Of a DNA stretch of 17,409 nt, positions 5,715-13,953 are shown piece by piece (position 1 is the stretch's first letter; every line of letters begins with the position of its first letter). The notes below the pieces were generated by a model. That model made no database searches, was not told the DNA's origin, and was given only the letters and a program-made list of their open reading frames with translations. The position numbers were made by a program, and so were the translations under genes. Source of the stretch: Desulfovibrionaceae bacterium (GTDB lineage Bacteria > Pseudomonadota > Gammaproteobacteria > Burkholderiales > Burkholderiaceae_C); assembly GCA_009778355.1 (NCBI GenBank), contig WRJY01000321.1, positions 1 to 17,409 on the forward strand, written 5' to 3'.

Positions 5715-7121
5715 TCAATCGGGCTTGATGCTGCTGCCCCGCACTGCGGGAATCTCGACGGTCACCATCAGCCCGCAGCCTTGCGGCCCCGCAGCCAGCG
5801 TGATGTGCCCGTGGTGCAGGGCAACGATTTCGTGGGCGATGGCCAAGCCCAGGCCGCTGCCATCGGCGCCGGCATTGGCGCCGCGATAGAAAGGCTCCAG
5901 CACCCGCTGGCGCTCGGCTTCGGCAATGCCGGGGCCGTTGTCGGTGACGGTGAAGGCGACCGATCCGCCGGATTGCCGCGCGCTGACCTCGACCTGGCCG
6001 CCGGGCGGGGTGTAGCGGATGGCGTTGTCCACCAGGTTGGCGAGCATCTCGCTCAAGAACTGCCGGTCTCCATGCACTGCCGCCGGTTCATTGGCGGGTT
6101 CGATGCTGATCTCGATTTGCCTGGCCAAGGCAGCGGGGACGAGCTTGGCCACCACGTCCTCGACCAGCGTGGCGACATCGACCGGGGCGAAGTCCAGGGT
6201 ACCGGCCAGGCGTGATTCGGCGCGGCTCAAGCTGAGCAACTGATTGGCCTGGCGGGCGAGGCGGGCGGCGGTGGTATTGAGCCTGGCAACCGCGGCGTGC
6301 AACTCGTCCGCATCGCGGATGCGCAGCGCCAGTTCGGCCTGCGCGCAGAGCACGGTGATGGGCGTGCGCAACTGGTGCGTGGCATCGGCGATGAAACGCT
6401 GCTGGGCGGTGATGGTGCGGCCCAGGCGGGCCATCAGATCGTTGATGACGAGCACCTGCTCATGCACCTCCGCCGGCAGGCCGGATTCGTCGAGCGGGCT
6501 GAGGTCCTCGTGCGTGCGCCGGGCAATGGCGTCGCCGACCTGGCCGAGCGGCGCCATGCCGCGACCGACGCCATGCCAGACCAGAAAGACGATGCTGAGG
6601 AGAAACAGCAACTGCGGCGTCATCATGTAAGCCAGCACGTCGCGCGCCATGGCTTGCCGCTTGTGCAGCGTTTCGGCAACCCGCACGAACAGCAGCCGGC
6701 CCGAGGCGTCATTCGGCACGGTGTATTCCACCAGCCGGACGGCCTGGTCATTCACCCGGGCGTCGTAGAACCGCGTCTTGCCGGGCGCCGGATCGTGGAC
6801 GGGCGCCGGCGGCAGGACGCGGTTGCCGAGCAGTTGCCGCTCCTGATCGTCCGAGACGCTGAAATAAACCTTGTCCGCTTCGTCGAATTCGAGCATCCGG
6901 TGCGCCGCCGGCGGCAGGTCGAACTCGAACTGGCCATGCTCGACCTGAATCTGGCCGGCCAGGGTCTGCGCCGTGTCCTGCAACGCCCAGTCATAGACAC
7001 GGTTGGCGAAATGCAAAACGGTGGCATGGGTGGCCCAGACCCAGACGCCGGTCAGCAGCAGGATCGGCGGCAACAGCCACAGCAGCAGCCGCTGGCGCAG
7101 CGATGGGCGCTCAGACCTCAC
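5715..7121 (-). CDS. Two-component sensor histidine kinase, TctE/QseC-like
   Basis: This inner-membrane sensor kinase has 468 residues. Helix 1 is at about 11-31 (LLLWLLPPILLLTGVWVWA). A periplasmic 2CSK_N-type sensor domain follows (YDWALQDTAQTLAGQIQVEH), with helix 2 at about 168-186 (TPQLLFLLSIVFLVW). HAMP comes next, then the dimerisation box RFIADATHQLRTPI with phosphoacceptor His249. The ATPase core has ANLVDNAIRYTPPGG (361-375, N box), DNGPGI (394-399) and GSGLGLAIAHE (421-431). It should phosphorylate the regulator encoded just upstream, whose gene it overlaps by 11 bp. The divergent metal-type efflux operon is its most likely target. The sensor domain has no clear Cys/His/Met metal cluster, so the signal is not readable. 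Confidence 0.93.
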   Translation of the reverse strand: MRSERPSLRQRLLLWLLPPILLLTGVWVWATHATVLHFANRVYDWALQDTAQTLAGQIQVEHGQFEFDLPPAAHRMLEFDEADKVYFSVSDDQERQLLGNRVLPPAPVHDPAPGKTRFYDARVNDQAVRLVEYTVPNDASGRLLFVRVAETLHKRQAMARDVLAYMMTPQLLFLLSIVFLVWHGVGRGMAPLGQVGDAIARRTHEDLSPLDESGLPAEVHEQVLVINDLMARLGRTITAQQRFIADATHQLRTPITVLCAQAELALRIRDADELHAAVARLNTTAARLARQANQLLSLSRAESRLAGTLDFAPVDVATLVEDVVAKLVPAALARQIEISIEPANEPAAVHGDRQFLSEMLANLVDNAIRYTPPGGQVEVSARQSGGSVAFTVTDNGPGIAEAERQRVLEPFYRGANAGADGSGLGLAIAHEIVALHHGHITLAAGPQGCGLMVTVEIPAVRGSSIKPD

Positions 7122-7782
7122 CGGCGGTCTCCAGCAGGTAGCCCAGCCCGTGAATGGTGCGGATGCTGACGCCGCAAGGCTTGAGCTTCTTGCGCAGGCG
7201 ATGGATATAGACCTCGATGGTGTTGGCGCCGACCTCGCCCGCCCAGTCGCCGATCTGCTGCGTGAGCCGCGCCTTGACCACCACTTGGCCAGCGCGTTTC
7301 ATCAGTGCTTCGAGGATGTCCGTCTCGCGCACCGTGAGGTTCAGCGGCTTGCCGTTGGCGGTCACTGTGCGGCCTGTCGAATCCAGTTCCAGAGGGCCGT
7401 GGGTCAACCGCGCAAGCCCGCCCGCCGCGCGGCGCAACAGCGCATCCACGCGGGCATCCAGCTCGCGCAGGGCAAAGGGCTTGACCAGATAGTCGTCGGC
7501 GCCGGCCCGCAGCCCCAGCACGCGCTCATCGACGCCGTCGCGGGCCGACAGCACCAGCACCGGCGTGCGGTCCTGGCGCACGCGCAAGCGCCGCAGCACC
7601 TCGATGCCGTCCAGATGCGGCAAACCCAGGTCGAGCACCACCAGGTCGTAAGTTCCGGTCATCAGGGCGCTGTCGGCGGCGCGCCCGTCGGCCACGGAAT
7701 CGACGCCATGGCCAGCCTGCCGCAGCGCCTGCCACAGCGTTTCCCGCAGTGTGCCGTCGTCTTCGGCCAGAAGGATTCTCAT
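7111..7782 (-). CDS. OmpR/PhoB-family response regulator
   Basis: A 223-residue protein with a receiver domain (residues 1-115) and a C-terminal winged helix (about 130-220). The receiver shows the acidic pair Glu7-Asp8-Asp9 in LLAEDDG, phosphoacceptor Asp51 in VVLDLGLPH, Ser79 in VLSARD and Lys100 in DDYLVKPFALREL. The effector domain has LTVRETDILEALMKRAGQVV and ANTIEVYIHRLRKKL, the usual recognition-helix region, then IRTIHGLGYLLE. It resembles QseB/TctD/CopR. It is the first gene of a two-gene operon with the kinase and diverges from the efflux operon. The 74-bp spacer holds an inverted repeat suitable for autoregulation and pump control. Confidence 0.95.
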   Translation of the reverse strand: MRILLAEDDGTLRETLWQALRQAGHGVDSVADGRAADSALMTGTYDLVVLDLGLPHLDGIEVLRRLRVRQDRTPVLVLSARDGVDERVLGLRAGADDYLVKPFALRELDARVDALLRRAAGGLARLTHGPLELDSTGRTVTANGKPLNLTVRETDILEALMKRAGQVVVKARLTQQIGDWAGEVGANTIEVYIHRLRKKLKPCGVSIRTIHGLGYLLETAGEV

Positions 7783-7796
7783 TGCGCAGCCAGTCA

Positions 7797-7825
7797 GAAC
7801 TTTTTAAGAAGTTCCTGCCTATATT
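7797..7825. promoter_or_regulatory. Inverted repeat and candidate -10 in the regulator/efflux spacer
   Basis: GAACTT (7797-7802) and AAGTTC (7809-7814) form an inverted repeat with a 6-bp spacer, the only AT-rich symmetrical element between the divergent operons. A TATATT at 7820-7825 could be the -10 for the efflux operon. The bases 17 bp upstream of it (GAACTT) match the -35 consensus poorly, as expected for a promoter that needs an activator. Binding of the OmpR-type regulator here is an inference. Confidence 0.45.
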
Positions 7826-7856
7826 ACGCGGCCTTCAGCCGAACCAAGAGAACGCG

Positions 7857-8981
7857 GTGCCCCTGTCATTTCCCCTACCCTTGAGCCGGATCGGCCTGTT
7901 GCTGGCTGCCGCCTGCCTGGCAACGGCGTGTTCCAAATCGCCTGCGCCGGCTCCGGCGGGAGACAAGGCGGGCGGGGCGGCGCTTTCAGAGGCTTTTCGC
8001 AAGTACATCGAAGTCGAGCCGCCGAGCGCCGCCCATGGCGCTCTGGGCGGCGTGTTGCCCGGCCAGGTGGCGTTCCGGCCCCAGGCCATGGCCGCCATCG
8101 GCACGCCGGTGGACGCGCGCGTGGTGTCCATCGAAGTGCGGCCAGGCCAGACGGTTGCGGCAGGCGCGCCCCTGTTGACCCTGCAAAGCGCCGACGCAGC
8201 CGCGGCCCGTGCCGATTTGGCCCAGGCGCAGGCCAAGGCGGCGGCGGCCGAGGATTTGCTGCGCCGGCAAGACGAAATGATGCGCAAGGGCGTCGGTCTG
8301 GAGGTGGAGCGCTTCGACGCCGAAACCGCCGCCCGCCAGGCGCGCGCCGATCTGGAGCGGGCGCGCAGCGCGGCGGCCCTGATCGGCGGCGGCCAGGGCG
8401 ACCGCTTCGTGCTGCGCGCGCCGGCCGGCGGCGTGGTTCTGAATGTCCGCGCCAACGTTGGCGCGGTGGTTTCGCATGGCGGTGATGCGCTGGTGGAGGT
8501 GGGCGACCCGAAGCGGCTGTGGGTGGTGGCCTACGTTCCCGAAAGCGCGCTGGCCGAGCTGACCGCCAGCCTGGCCGCCGGCGAGGCCGCCGAGGTGCGC
8601 GTGCCGGCAGCGGACGCCCGTTTCGAAGCCGCGCTCGATGGCGTGGGCCAGGTGGTCGATGGCGAACAGCGGCGCCTGCCGATCTATCTCGCGCTCAAGG
8701 GCGCCGCGGGCAAGCTCGCTCCCGGAATGCTCGCCGAGGTGCGGCTGGCCGGCGCAGGCGATGGCTTCTTGAGCGTGCCGACCGCGGCGGTGCTGATAAA
8801 GGACGGCAGCCGGCGGATCGTTTACGTGCAAGGCGAGGATGGCAACTTCGCGCCGCGGACGGTGCGCACCGGAGCCTCGCGCAATGGGCGGGTGATGATC
8901 CTCGAAGGATTGCAGCCGGCAGACAAGGTCGTGGTGCGCGGCGCCTTGCTGCTCGACAGCGAAGCCGAACAACTGCTTTGA
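7857..8981 (+). CDS. Periplasmic adaptor (membrane fusion) lipoprotein of an RND efflux pump, CzcB/CusB-like
   Basis: I place the start at the GTG at 7857, because the product then begins with a lipoprotein signal (SRIGLLLAAACLATACSK, lipid Cys25) and has 374 residues, normal for the family. The frame stays open upstream into the regulator's antisense. The layout is beta-barrel/lipoyl/hairpin: DARVVSIEVRPGQTVAAGAP (first half-lipoyl), an Ala/Arg-rich helical hairpin ending near RSAAALIG, the second half-lipoyl FVLRAPAGGVVLNV, then barrel and membrane-proximal parts (PKRLWVVAYVPESAL; LAPGMLAEVRL; VPTAAVLIKDG). There is no His- or Met-rich metal-binding tail. It links the RND pump to the outer-membrane channel. 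A gap of 18 bp separates it from the pump gene. Confidence 0.92.
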   Translation: MPLSFPLPLSRIGLLLAAACLATACSKSPAPAPAGDKAGGAALSEAFRKYIEVEPPSAAHGALGGVLPGQVAFRPQAMAAIGTPVDARVVSIEVRPGQTVAAGAPLLTLQSADAAAARADLAQAQAKAAAAEDLLRRQDEMMRKGVGLEVERFDAETAARQARADLERARSAAALIGGGQGDRFVLRAPAGGVVLNVRANVGAVVSHGGDALVEVGDPKRLWVVAYVPESALAELTASLAAGEAAEVRVPAADARFEAALDGVGQVVDGEQRRLPIYLALKGAAGKLAPGMLAEVRLAGAGDGFLSVPTAAVLIKDGSRRIVYVQGEDGNFAPRTVRTGASRNGRVMILEGLQPADKVVVRGALLLDSEAEQLL

Positions 8982-8999
8982 GCCCGGGCCGAGGCCAGC

Positions 9000-11900
9000 A
9001 TGCTGAATCTGATTATCGAGGCGTGCGTCCACCGCCGCCTGGCGACCCTTGCCGTTACCGCGATCATTGCCGTGTTCGGCTTTCGGGCCTACCTGGATAC
9101 CCCCATCGAAGCCTACCCGGACGTCACCAACGCCCAGGTGCAGGTCATTACCCAGATGCCCGGCTACGCCGCCGAGGAAATCGAGCGGCAAGTCACCGTG
9201 CCGCTGGAGCGCGTGCTCAACGGCACCCCGGGGATGACGCTGCTGCGCAGCGAAAGCCTGTTCGGCCTGTCGCTGGTGACCCTCATCTTCGACGACGATG
9301 TGGATCCCTTCAAGGCCCGCATGGTGGTCAGCCAGCGTTTCGCCGAGGCCGATCTGCCCGAAGGGGTGACGCCATCCCTGGCGCCCGAAGCCACCCCGCT
9401 GGGCAAGATATTCCGTTTCCGCCTCGTCAGCGATCGCCACGACCTTTACCAGTTGCGCTCGGAGATGGAATGGAACGTCACCCGCGTGCTGCGCCAGGTG
9501 CAGGGCGTGGCCGACATAGCCCCGTTCGGCGGCTATCTGAAGGAGGTGCACGTCGAGGCCGATCCGGCCAGGCTGTACGCCGCCGGGTTGACCCTGGGCG
9601 ATGTCGAGGACGCCATCGGCAAGGCCAACCTCAACGTCGGCGGCGGCTTTCTGCGCCACGGCGACCAGGAACTGACCATTCGCGGCATCGGCTTCATCGA
9701 CTCGGTCGAGGACATCAGGAACATCCCCTTGAAGAGCAAGGACGGTTCCGCGCTCACCGTCGGCGACGTGGCCAGCATCAAGCTCGCCGCCACGCCCCGG
9801 CGCGGCTCGGTCGGCTGGAACGGCAAGAAGGAAGTGGTCGAGGGGCTGGTGCTCATGCGGCGCGGCGAAAACCCCTCGGTGGTGCTTGACGATATCCATG
9901 CCAAGGTCGATGAACTCAACCACGGCATCCTGCCCGCCGGGATGCGGATCGAGGTCTCCCACGACCGCAGCGTGCTGGTCAAGCAGACGCTTTCCACCGT
10001 GCACGGCAACCTGCTGCACGGCTTCGTGCTGGTGGTCGGGGTGGTGTGGCTGTTTCTGCGCAGCATCGTCGGCTCGGCGGTGGTCGGGGCGGTCATACCC
10101 CTGTCGTTGCTGGTCGCCTTTTTCTGTCTGCATGCCCTGGGGCTGCCAGCCAACCTGATTTCGATGGGCGCGATCGACTTCGGCATTCTGGTCGATGGCG
10201 CGGTGGTGCTGGTCGAAAACGTCATCCATGCCATCCGCCACGAGCAGCCGGCTGACCGCAAGGCGCTGCTGCGGCTGGTGATCCGCTCGGCCACGGAGGT
10301 CGGACGCCCGGTTTTCTACAGCATGTTGATCATCATCACCGCGCTGCTGCCCGTCTTTACCCTGCAATCGGTGGAAGGGCGCATCTTTCGGCCGCTGGCC
10401 CTGACCTACGCCTTTGCCCTGGCCGGAGCGCTGGTGTTCGCGCTCACGGTGGTGCCGGCGCTGTGCACGCTGCTGTTCAAGCCGGAGCACGCGCGGCTGA
10501 CCGAACCCGGCTGGGTCGAAAAGCTGCGGGCCGGCTACCGCAAGCTGCTTGGCCGCTTCCTGGCCGGGCGGGTGGCAACCCTTGCGTTTGCCGCCGTCCT
10601 GCTGCTGGCCGGCGGTTTCGCCGCCGCGCGCCTGGGCACCGAATTTTTGCCCGAACTCAATGAAGGCGACGTGTTTGTCTTCGCCGAGATGCCGGTCAGC
10701 ATCGCCATGGAAGCGGCCCAGGACATTTTGCTGGACGTGCACCGGCGGCTGGGCGCTTTCCCCGAGGTGGACGAGGTGCACACCGAGCATGGACGCCCGG
10801 AGGACGGCACCGACAACGAAGGCATCAACATGCTCAAGACCTTCGTGCGCCTCAAGCCCGAGAGGCAATGGCGCGCGGGCTGGGACAAGGAGCGCCTGGT
10901 CGAGGCCATGCGCGCATCCCTGGCGGAAATTCCCGGGGTGCGCTTCAACTTCTCGCAGCCGATCAAGGACAGCGTCGAAGAGGCGGTCAGCGGGGTGCGC
11001 GGCAAGGTCGTGCTCAAGATCTTCGGCAACGACCTCGACGCCATGCGCGAAACGCTGAAGCAGGCCAAGGCCGCGCTCCAGGACGTGCCGGGCGTGACCG
11101 AGCTGGATCTGTACCGCGACGCCTCCAGCCCGCAACTGCGCGTGCGGCTCAACCGGCCAGCTCTGGCGCGCGCCGGCGTGCCCATTGCCGACGCCGCCAA
11201 GACCATCGAAACGGCGTTCGCCGGCCGCGTCATCACGCAGTATTGGGAAGGCGAGCGGCCCGTGCCGGTGCGGCTGATACTGCCCAAGACCGCCCGCGAC
11301 GAACTGGACAAGGTGGCCGATCTGACCGTCGGCGCGCCGTCCGGCGCCCGCATTCCGCTCAGGGAACTGGCCACGATCGAAGTCGGCAACGGCGCCGCCT
11401 CGATCGTGCGCGAAGGCAACATCCGCTTTCTGGCGCTCAAATTCAACGTCGAAGGCCGCGACATGGGTTCGACGGTCAAGGATGCCATTGCCGCCGTGGC
11501 GGCCAAGGTCAAGCCGCCGGATGGGCATTATTTCGTCTGGGGCGGCGAGTTCGAGAATCAGGAACGCGCCGCCAACCGGCTCAAGCTGGTGGTGCCGGTG
11601 GCTGTGCTGCTGGTGCTGGGCTTGCTCTACGGCGCCATGAACAGCGGCCGCAGCGCCCTGGCGATCCTGCTCACGGTTCCGTTTGCCTTGACCGGCGGCG
11701 CCTTCGCCCTGCTCATTGCCGGCGTCCCGCTGTCGGTCAGCGCCACTGTCGGCTTCATTGCGCTGCTGGGGCAGGTTTCGTTGATGGGCGTGCTGGTGCT
11801 GTCGGCGATCGAGGCGCGCCGGCGCGCCGGCGAGGAACTGCTTGCCGCCCTCATCGACGGCGCGGCCGAGCGGCTGCGCCCGGTCCTGATGGCCTCCCTC

Positions 11901-12089
11901 CTGGGGCTTTTCGGCCTGCTGCCGATGGCGCTGTCCTCCGGCATCGGCAGCGAAATTCAGCGGCCATTCGCCCTGGTCGTGGTCGGCGGAATGCTCACCA
12001 CCTTGGTGGTGGCGCTGTTCGTGCTGCCGGCGATCTACAGCCTGATGACCCCCAAACGCCTGCAAACCCCCGAGGAGGCCGACCAATGA
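9000..12089 (+). CDS. Heavy-metal-type RND efflux pump, CzcA/CusA family
   Basis: The 1029-residue length is typical of HME-RND pumps. It has the N-terminal helix (about 12-30), a large periplasmic domain with TPIEAYPDVTNAQVQVITQ, a first membrane bundle, a second periplasmic domain (about 545-860) and a final bundle ending MTPKRLQTPEEADQ. The family proton relay is intact in MGAIDFGILVDGAVVLVEN: Asp393, Asp399 and Glu406. At the positions I align with the three CusA metal-binding methionines it has Met564, Met611 and Glu661. The Glu is as in CzcA-type divalent-cation pumps, so Zn/Co/Cd is at least as likely as Cu/Ag; this alignment is from memory. It exports proton-driven with the adaptor and the outer-membrane channel. 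Its stop overlaps the next start. Confidence 0.95.
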   Translation: MLNLIIEACVHRRLATLAVTAIIAVFGFRAYLDTPIEAYPDVTNAQVQVITQMPGYAAEEIERQVTVPLERVLNGTPGMTLLRSESLFGLSLVTLIFDDDVDPFKARMVVSQRFAEADLPEGVTPSLAPEATPLGKIFRFRLVSDRHDLYQLRSEMEWNVTRVLRQVQGVADIAPFGGYLKEVHVEADPARLYAAGLTLGDVEDAIGKANLNVGGGFLRHGDQELTIRGIGFIDSVEDIRNIPLKSKDGSALTVGDVASIKLAATPRRGSVGWNGKKEVVEGLVLMRRGENPSVVLDDIHAKVDELNHGILPAGMRIEVSHDRSVLVKQTLSTVHGNLLHGFVLVVGVVWLFLRSIVGSAVVGAVIPLSLLVAFFCLHALGLPANLISMGAIDFGILVDGAVVLVENVIHAIRHEQPADRKALLRLVIRSATEVGRPVFYSMLIIITALLPVFTLQSVEGRIFRPLALTYAFALAGALVFALTVVPALCTLLFKPEHARLTEPGWVEKLRAGYRKLLGRFLAGRVATLAFAAVLLLAGGFAAARLGTEFLPELNEGDVFVFAEMPVSIAMEAAQDILLDVHRRLGAFPEVDEVHTEHGRPEDGTDNEGINMLKTFVRLKPERQWRAGWDKERLVEAMRASLAEIPGVRFNFSQPIKDSVEEAVSGVRGKVVLKIFGNDLDAMRETLKQAKAALQDVPGVTELDLYRDASSPQLRVRLNRPALARAGVPIADAAKTIETAFAGRVITQYWEGERPVPVRLILPKTARDELDKVADLTVGAPSGARIPLRELATIEVGNGAASIVREGNIRFLALKFNVEGRDMGSTVKDAIAAVAAKVKPPDGHYFVWGGEFENQERAANRLKLVVPVAVLLVLGLLYGAMNSGRSALAILLTVPFALTGGAFALLIAGVPLSVSATVGFIALLGQVSLMGVLVLSAIEARRRAGEELLAALIDGAAERLRPVLMASLLGLFGLLPMALSSGIGSEIQRPFALVVVGGMLTTLVVALFVLPAIYSLMTPKRLQTPEEADQ

Positions 12090-13342
12090 CCAACGGCAAC
12101 CGCCCGCGCGCCGGCGCGCGCATGGCATGGCTGGCCTTGTGGTTGGCCGCCGCGCCAGCCCTGGCGCAGACGCCGCCCGACAGTGTCGATCTGGCGGCGG
12201 TGCTGGCCCTGGCCCAAGACGCCAGCCCCCGGCTGGCGCTGGAGCGGCAGAACGTGGCCGCCGCCCGCGCCGACCGCGGCACGGCCAGCGCCTGGCCGAA
12301 TCCCACGGTGAGCTACAACCATTCGCGCCAGCCCGGCGACCAGACCAACTTTGGCAGCGGCAGGGCGCAAGAGATGTCGATCGAACTGCCGCTGCTTATC
12401 GCGGGCCAACGCGGCGTCCGCATGAAAGCAGCCGACCGTGGCGTCGAAGCGGCGCAGGCGCGGCTTGCCGCCTCCGGCAACGATCTGGCGGCGGACGCGG
12501 GAGCGGCCTTCGTGGCCCTGCTGCTGGCCCAGGAAAAACGCGCCGCCCGGGTGGCGGGCGTGGACGAACTGGCCCGCTTGCGCGACGTGGTGGCGGGGCG
12601 TCAGTCGGCAGGCATGGAAAGCCAGTATGAATTGCTGCGGGTGGATGTCGAGCAGGAAGCCTGGCGCGCCCAGACCGCCGAGGCCGAAGCCGATCTGGCC
12701 GACGCCCAGGCCCAACTGGCCACCCTGCTGGGTTTTCCCGACTGGCGGCCGCATGGAACAGGCGAGCTGCGCTCGCTGCAAGTCAAACCCGAAGCGGTTG
12801 AAGACGACGCGCAGGGCAATCCATCCTATATCGCCGCACGCCGGGATGAAGAAGCGGCGCAGGCCAGCGTCGAAGTAGCCAGGCGCGAGCGCTTTCCGGC
12901 GATGTCGCTGACCGCCGGGCGGTTCTGGACGAGCCACCCGTTCGGCGCCACCAACTCAGTCGGCCTGACGCTCGAAATCCCGATTTTCGACACCCGCGGC
13001 GGCGCGCTCGACAAAGCGCACGCTGAGGCTGCCTCAGCCGGGCTGCGGCGGCAGTTGGTGGAGGCCGAGGTTCGGGCCAACGTGCAACGCTACAGCACCC
13101 AGGTGGCCCAACGCGCCGCCGCCCTCGATCGCTTTGACGCGCAGATAGCGCCGCGCCTGCCAGCCCTCGAGCAGATGGCCGAGGATGCCTACCGTCTGGG
13201 CAAAAGCTCCATCACCGACCTGCTGGACGCCACCCGCGCGCGCTACGAGGCCCACATGGACCAGTTGGATTTGGTCGCCCGCCTGATGGAAGCGCAACTG
13301 CGCCTGCGGGCCGCGCGCGGCGAGCTTTCTGTGCCTTCCTGA
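12086..13342 (+). CDS. Outer-membrane factor (TolC/CzcC-like) of the efflux pump
   Basis: The ATG at 12086 overlaps the pump stop (ATGA) and is preceded by a strong GAGGAGG site. The 418-residue product has a Sec signal peptide (MAWLALWLAAAPALA, cut before Gln) and two OEP repeats. Typical segments are DLAAVLALAQDASPRLALER, SAWPNPTVSYNHSRQ, an SIELPLLIAGQR strand, ARRDEEAAQASVEVARRERF, VGLTLEIPIFDTRGG and the late AYRLGKSSITDLLDATRARYE. It forms the trimeric channel for export across the outer membrane. The operon order adaptor-pump-channel is complete. The gene ends only 17 bp from the convergent smpB stop with no terminator visible, so transcripts of the two probably overlap. Confidence 0.93.
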   Translation: MTNGNRPRAGARMAWLALWLAAAPALAQTPPDSVDLAAVLALAQDASPRLALERQNVAAARADRGTASAWPNPTVSYNHSRQPGDQTNFGSGRAQEMSIELPLLIAGQRGVRMKAADRGVEAAQARLAASGNDLAADAGAAFVALLLAQEKRAARVAGVDELARLRDVVAGRQSAGMESQYELLRVDVEQEAWRAQTAEAEADLADAQAQLATLLGFPDWRPHGTGELRSLQVKPEAVEDDAQGNPSYIAARRDEEAAQASVEVARRERFPAMSLTAGRFWTSHPFGATNSVGLTLEIPIFDTRGGALDKAHAEAASAGLRRQLVEAEVRANVQRYSTQVAQRAAALDRFDAQIAPRLPALEQMAEDAYRLGKSSITDLLDATRARYEAHMDQLDLVARLMEAQLRLRAARGELSVPS

Positions 13343-13357
13343 GCGGCCATGGCGCCG

Positions 13358-13397
13358 ATTCAGCGCAGCCGCTGCTTCATCGCCCGCTCCACCTCGC
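13358..13397 (-). repeat. smpB-proximal copy of the 40-bp direct repeat
   Basis: This is the 3' end of smpB including its stop codon, repeated at 5638-5677 with four mismatches and the same orientation. The similarity begins 2 bp outside the smpB stop and ends about 12 codons into the gene. It forms the right boundary of the 7.7-kb segment that carries the two-component system and efflux operon. Confidence 0.65.
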
Positions 13398-13842
13398 GCT
13401 TGCCTTCGCGTTCCTTGATGGCGCCGCGCTTGTCGTGGGTGGCCTTGCCCTTGGCCAGGGCGATTTCGCACTTGACGCGGCCATTTTTCCAGTGCAGGTT
13501 CAGCGGCACCAGGGTGTAGCCTTTTTGCTCGACCTTGCCGATCAGGCGGCGGATTTCGTCGCCGTGCATCAGCAGCTTCTTGGTGCGCGCGGCCTCGGGG
13601 CGCACGTGGGTGCTGGCGGTGCCCAGGGGGTTGATCTGGCAGCCGATGACGAACAGCTCGCCTTCGCGGATGACGACGTAGCCGTCGGTCAATTGCGCCT
13701 TGCCGGCGCGCAGCGCCTTCACTTCCCAGCCTTGCAGCGCCATGCCGGCCTCGAAGCGTTCTTCAAAGAAGTAGTTGAAGGCGGCTTTCTTGTTGTCGGC
13801 GATGACCGGGTTCTTGGCGGCGGGTTTGCTTTTGGCGGTCAT
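13360..13842 (-). CDS. smpB: SsrA-binding protein SmpB
   Basis: SmpB binds tmRNA and delivers it to stalled ribosomes for trans-translation. From the ATG at 13842 the product is 160 residues, the usual length (MTAKSKPAAKNPVIADNKKA). An upstream in-frame start at 13875 adds 11 non-conserved residues. Conserved segments are FNYFFEERFEAGMALQGWEVKAL (first half of the barrel, with GWEVK), LTDGYVVIREGELFVIGCQI, TRKLL-like RTKKLLMHGDEI, and KGYTLVPLNLHWKNGRVK. The basic tail (KGKATHDKRGAIKERE, then EVERAMKQRLR) inserts in the mRNA channel of the ribosome. It is intact although its 3' end is duplicated beyond the efflux cassette. It diverges from ratA, the common arrangement. Confidence 0.97.
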   Translation of the reverse strand: MTAKSKPAAKNPVIADNKKAAFNYFFEERFEAGMALQGWEVKALRAGKAQLTDGYVVIREGELFVIGCQINPLGTASTHVRPEAARTKKLLMHGDEIRRLIGKVEQKGYTLVPLNLHWKNGRVKCEIALAKGKATHDKRGAIKEREGKREVERAMKQRLR

Positions 13843-13857
13843 GATGGCGGGCGGCGT

Positions 13858-13888
13858 TTGCGTCAGGGGCGCCAAGGTTTCCTAAAAT
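13858..13888 (+). promoter_or_regulatory. Weak candidate promoter for ratA
   Basis: TAAAAT at 13883-13888 is the only good -10-like hexamer in the smpB/ratA spacer. TTGCGT (13858-13863) lies 19 bp upstream, longer than optimal. It would start transcripts about 60 nt before the ratA ATG. Confidence 0.3.
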
Positions 13889-13953
13889 CGCGGGCGTGCA
13901 TGGAACTCCCACGGCCTTCCCAAGCATAATTCCCGAGCGCAGGCGCGCATTCT

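Noticed and set aside
10868..12085. Long upstream extension of the outer-membrane factor frame
   Set aside because: It overlaps the RND pump in another frame. The signal peptide and the GAGGAGG site place the start at 12086.
7986..12128. 1380-codon open frame on the minus strand across the efflux operon
   Set aside because: It is antisense to the adaptor and pump genes, which have clear conserved motifs. Its His/Gln/Arg-rich composition is what high third-position GC produces.
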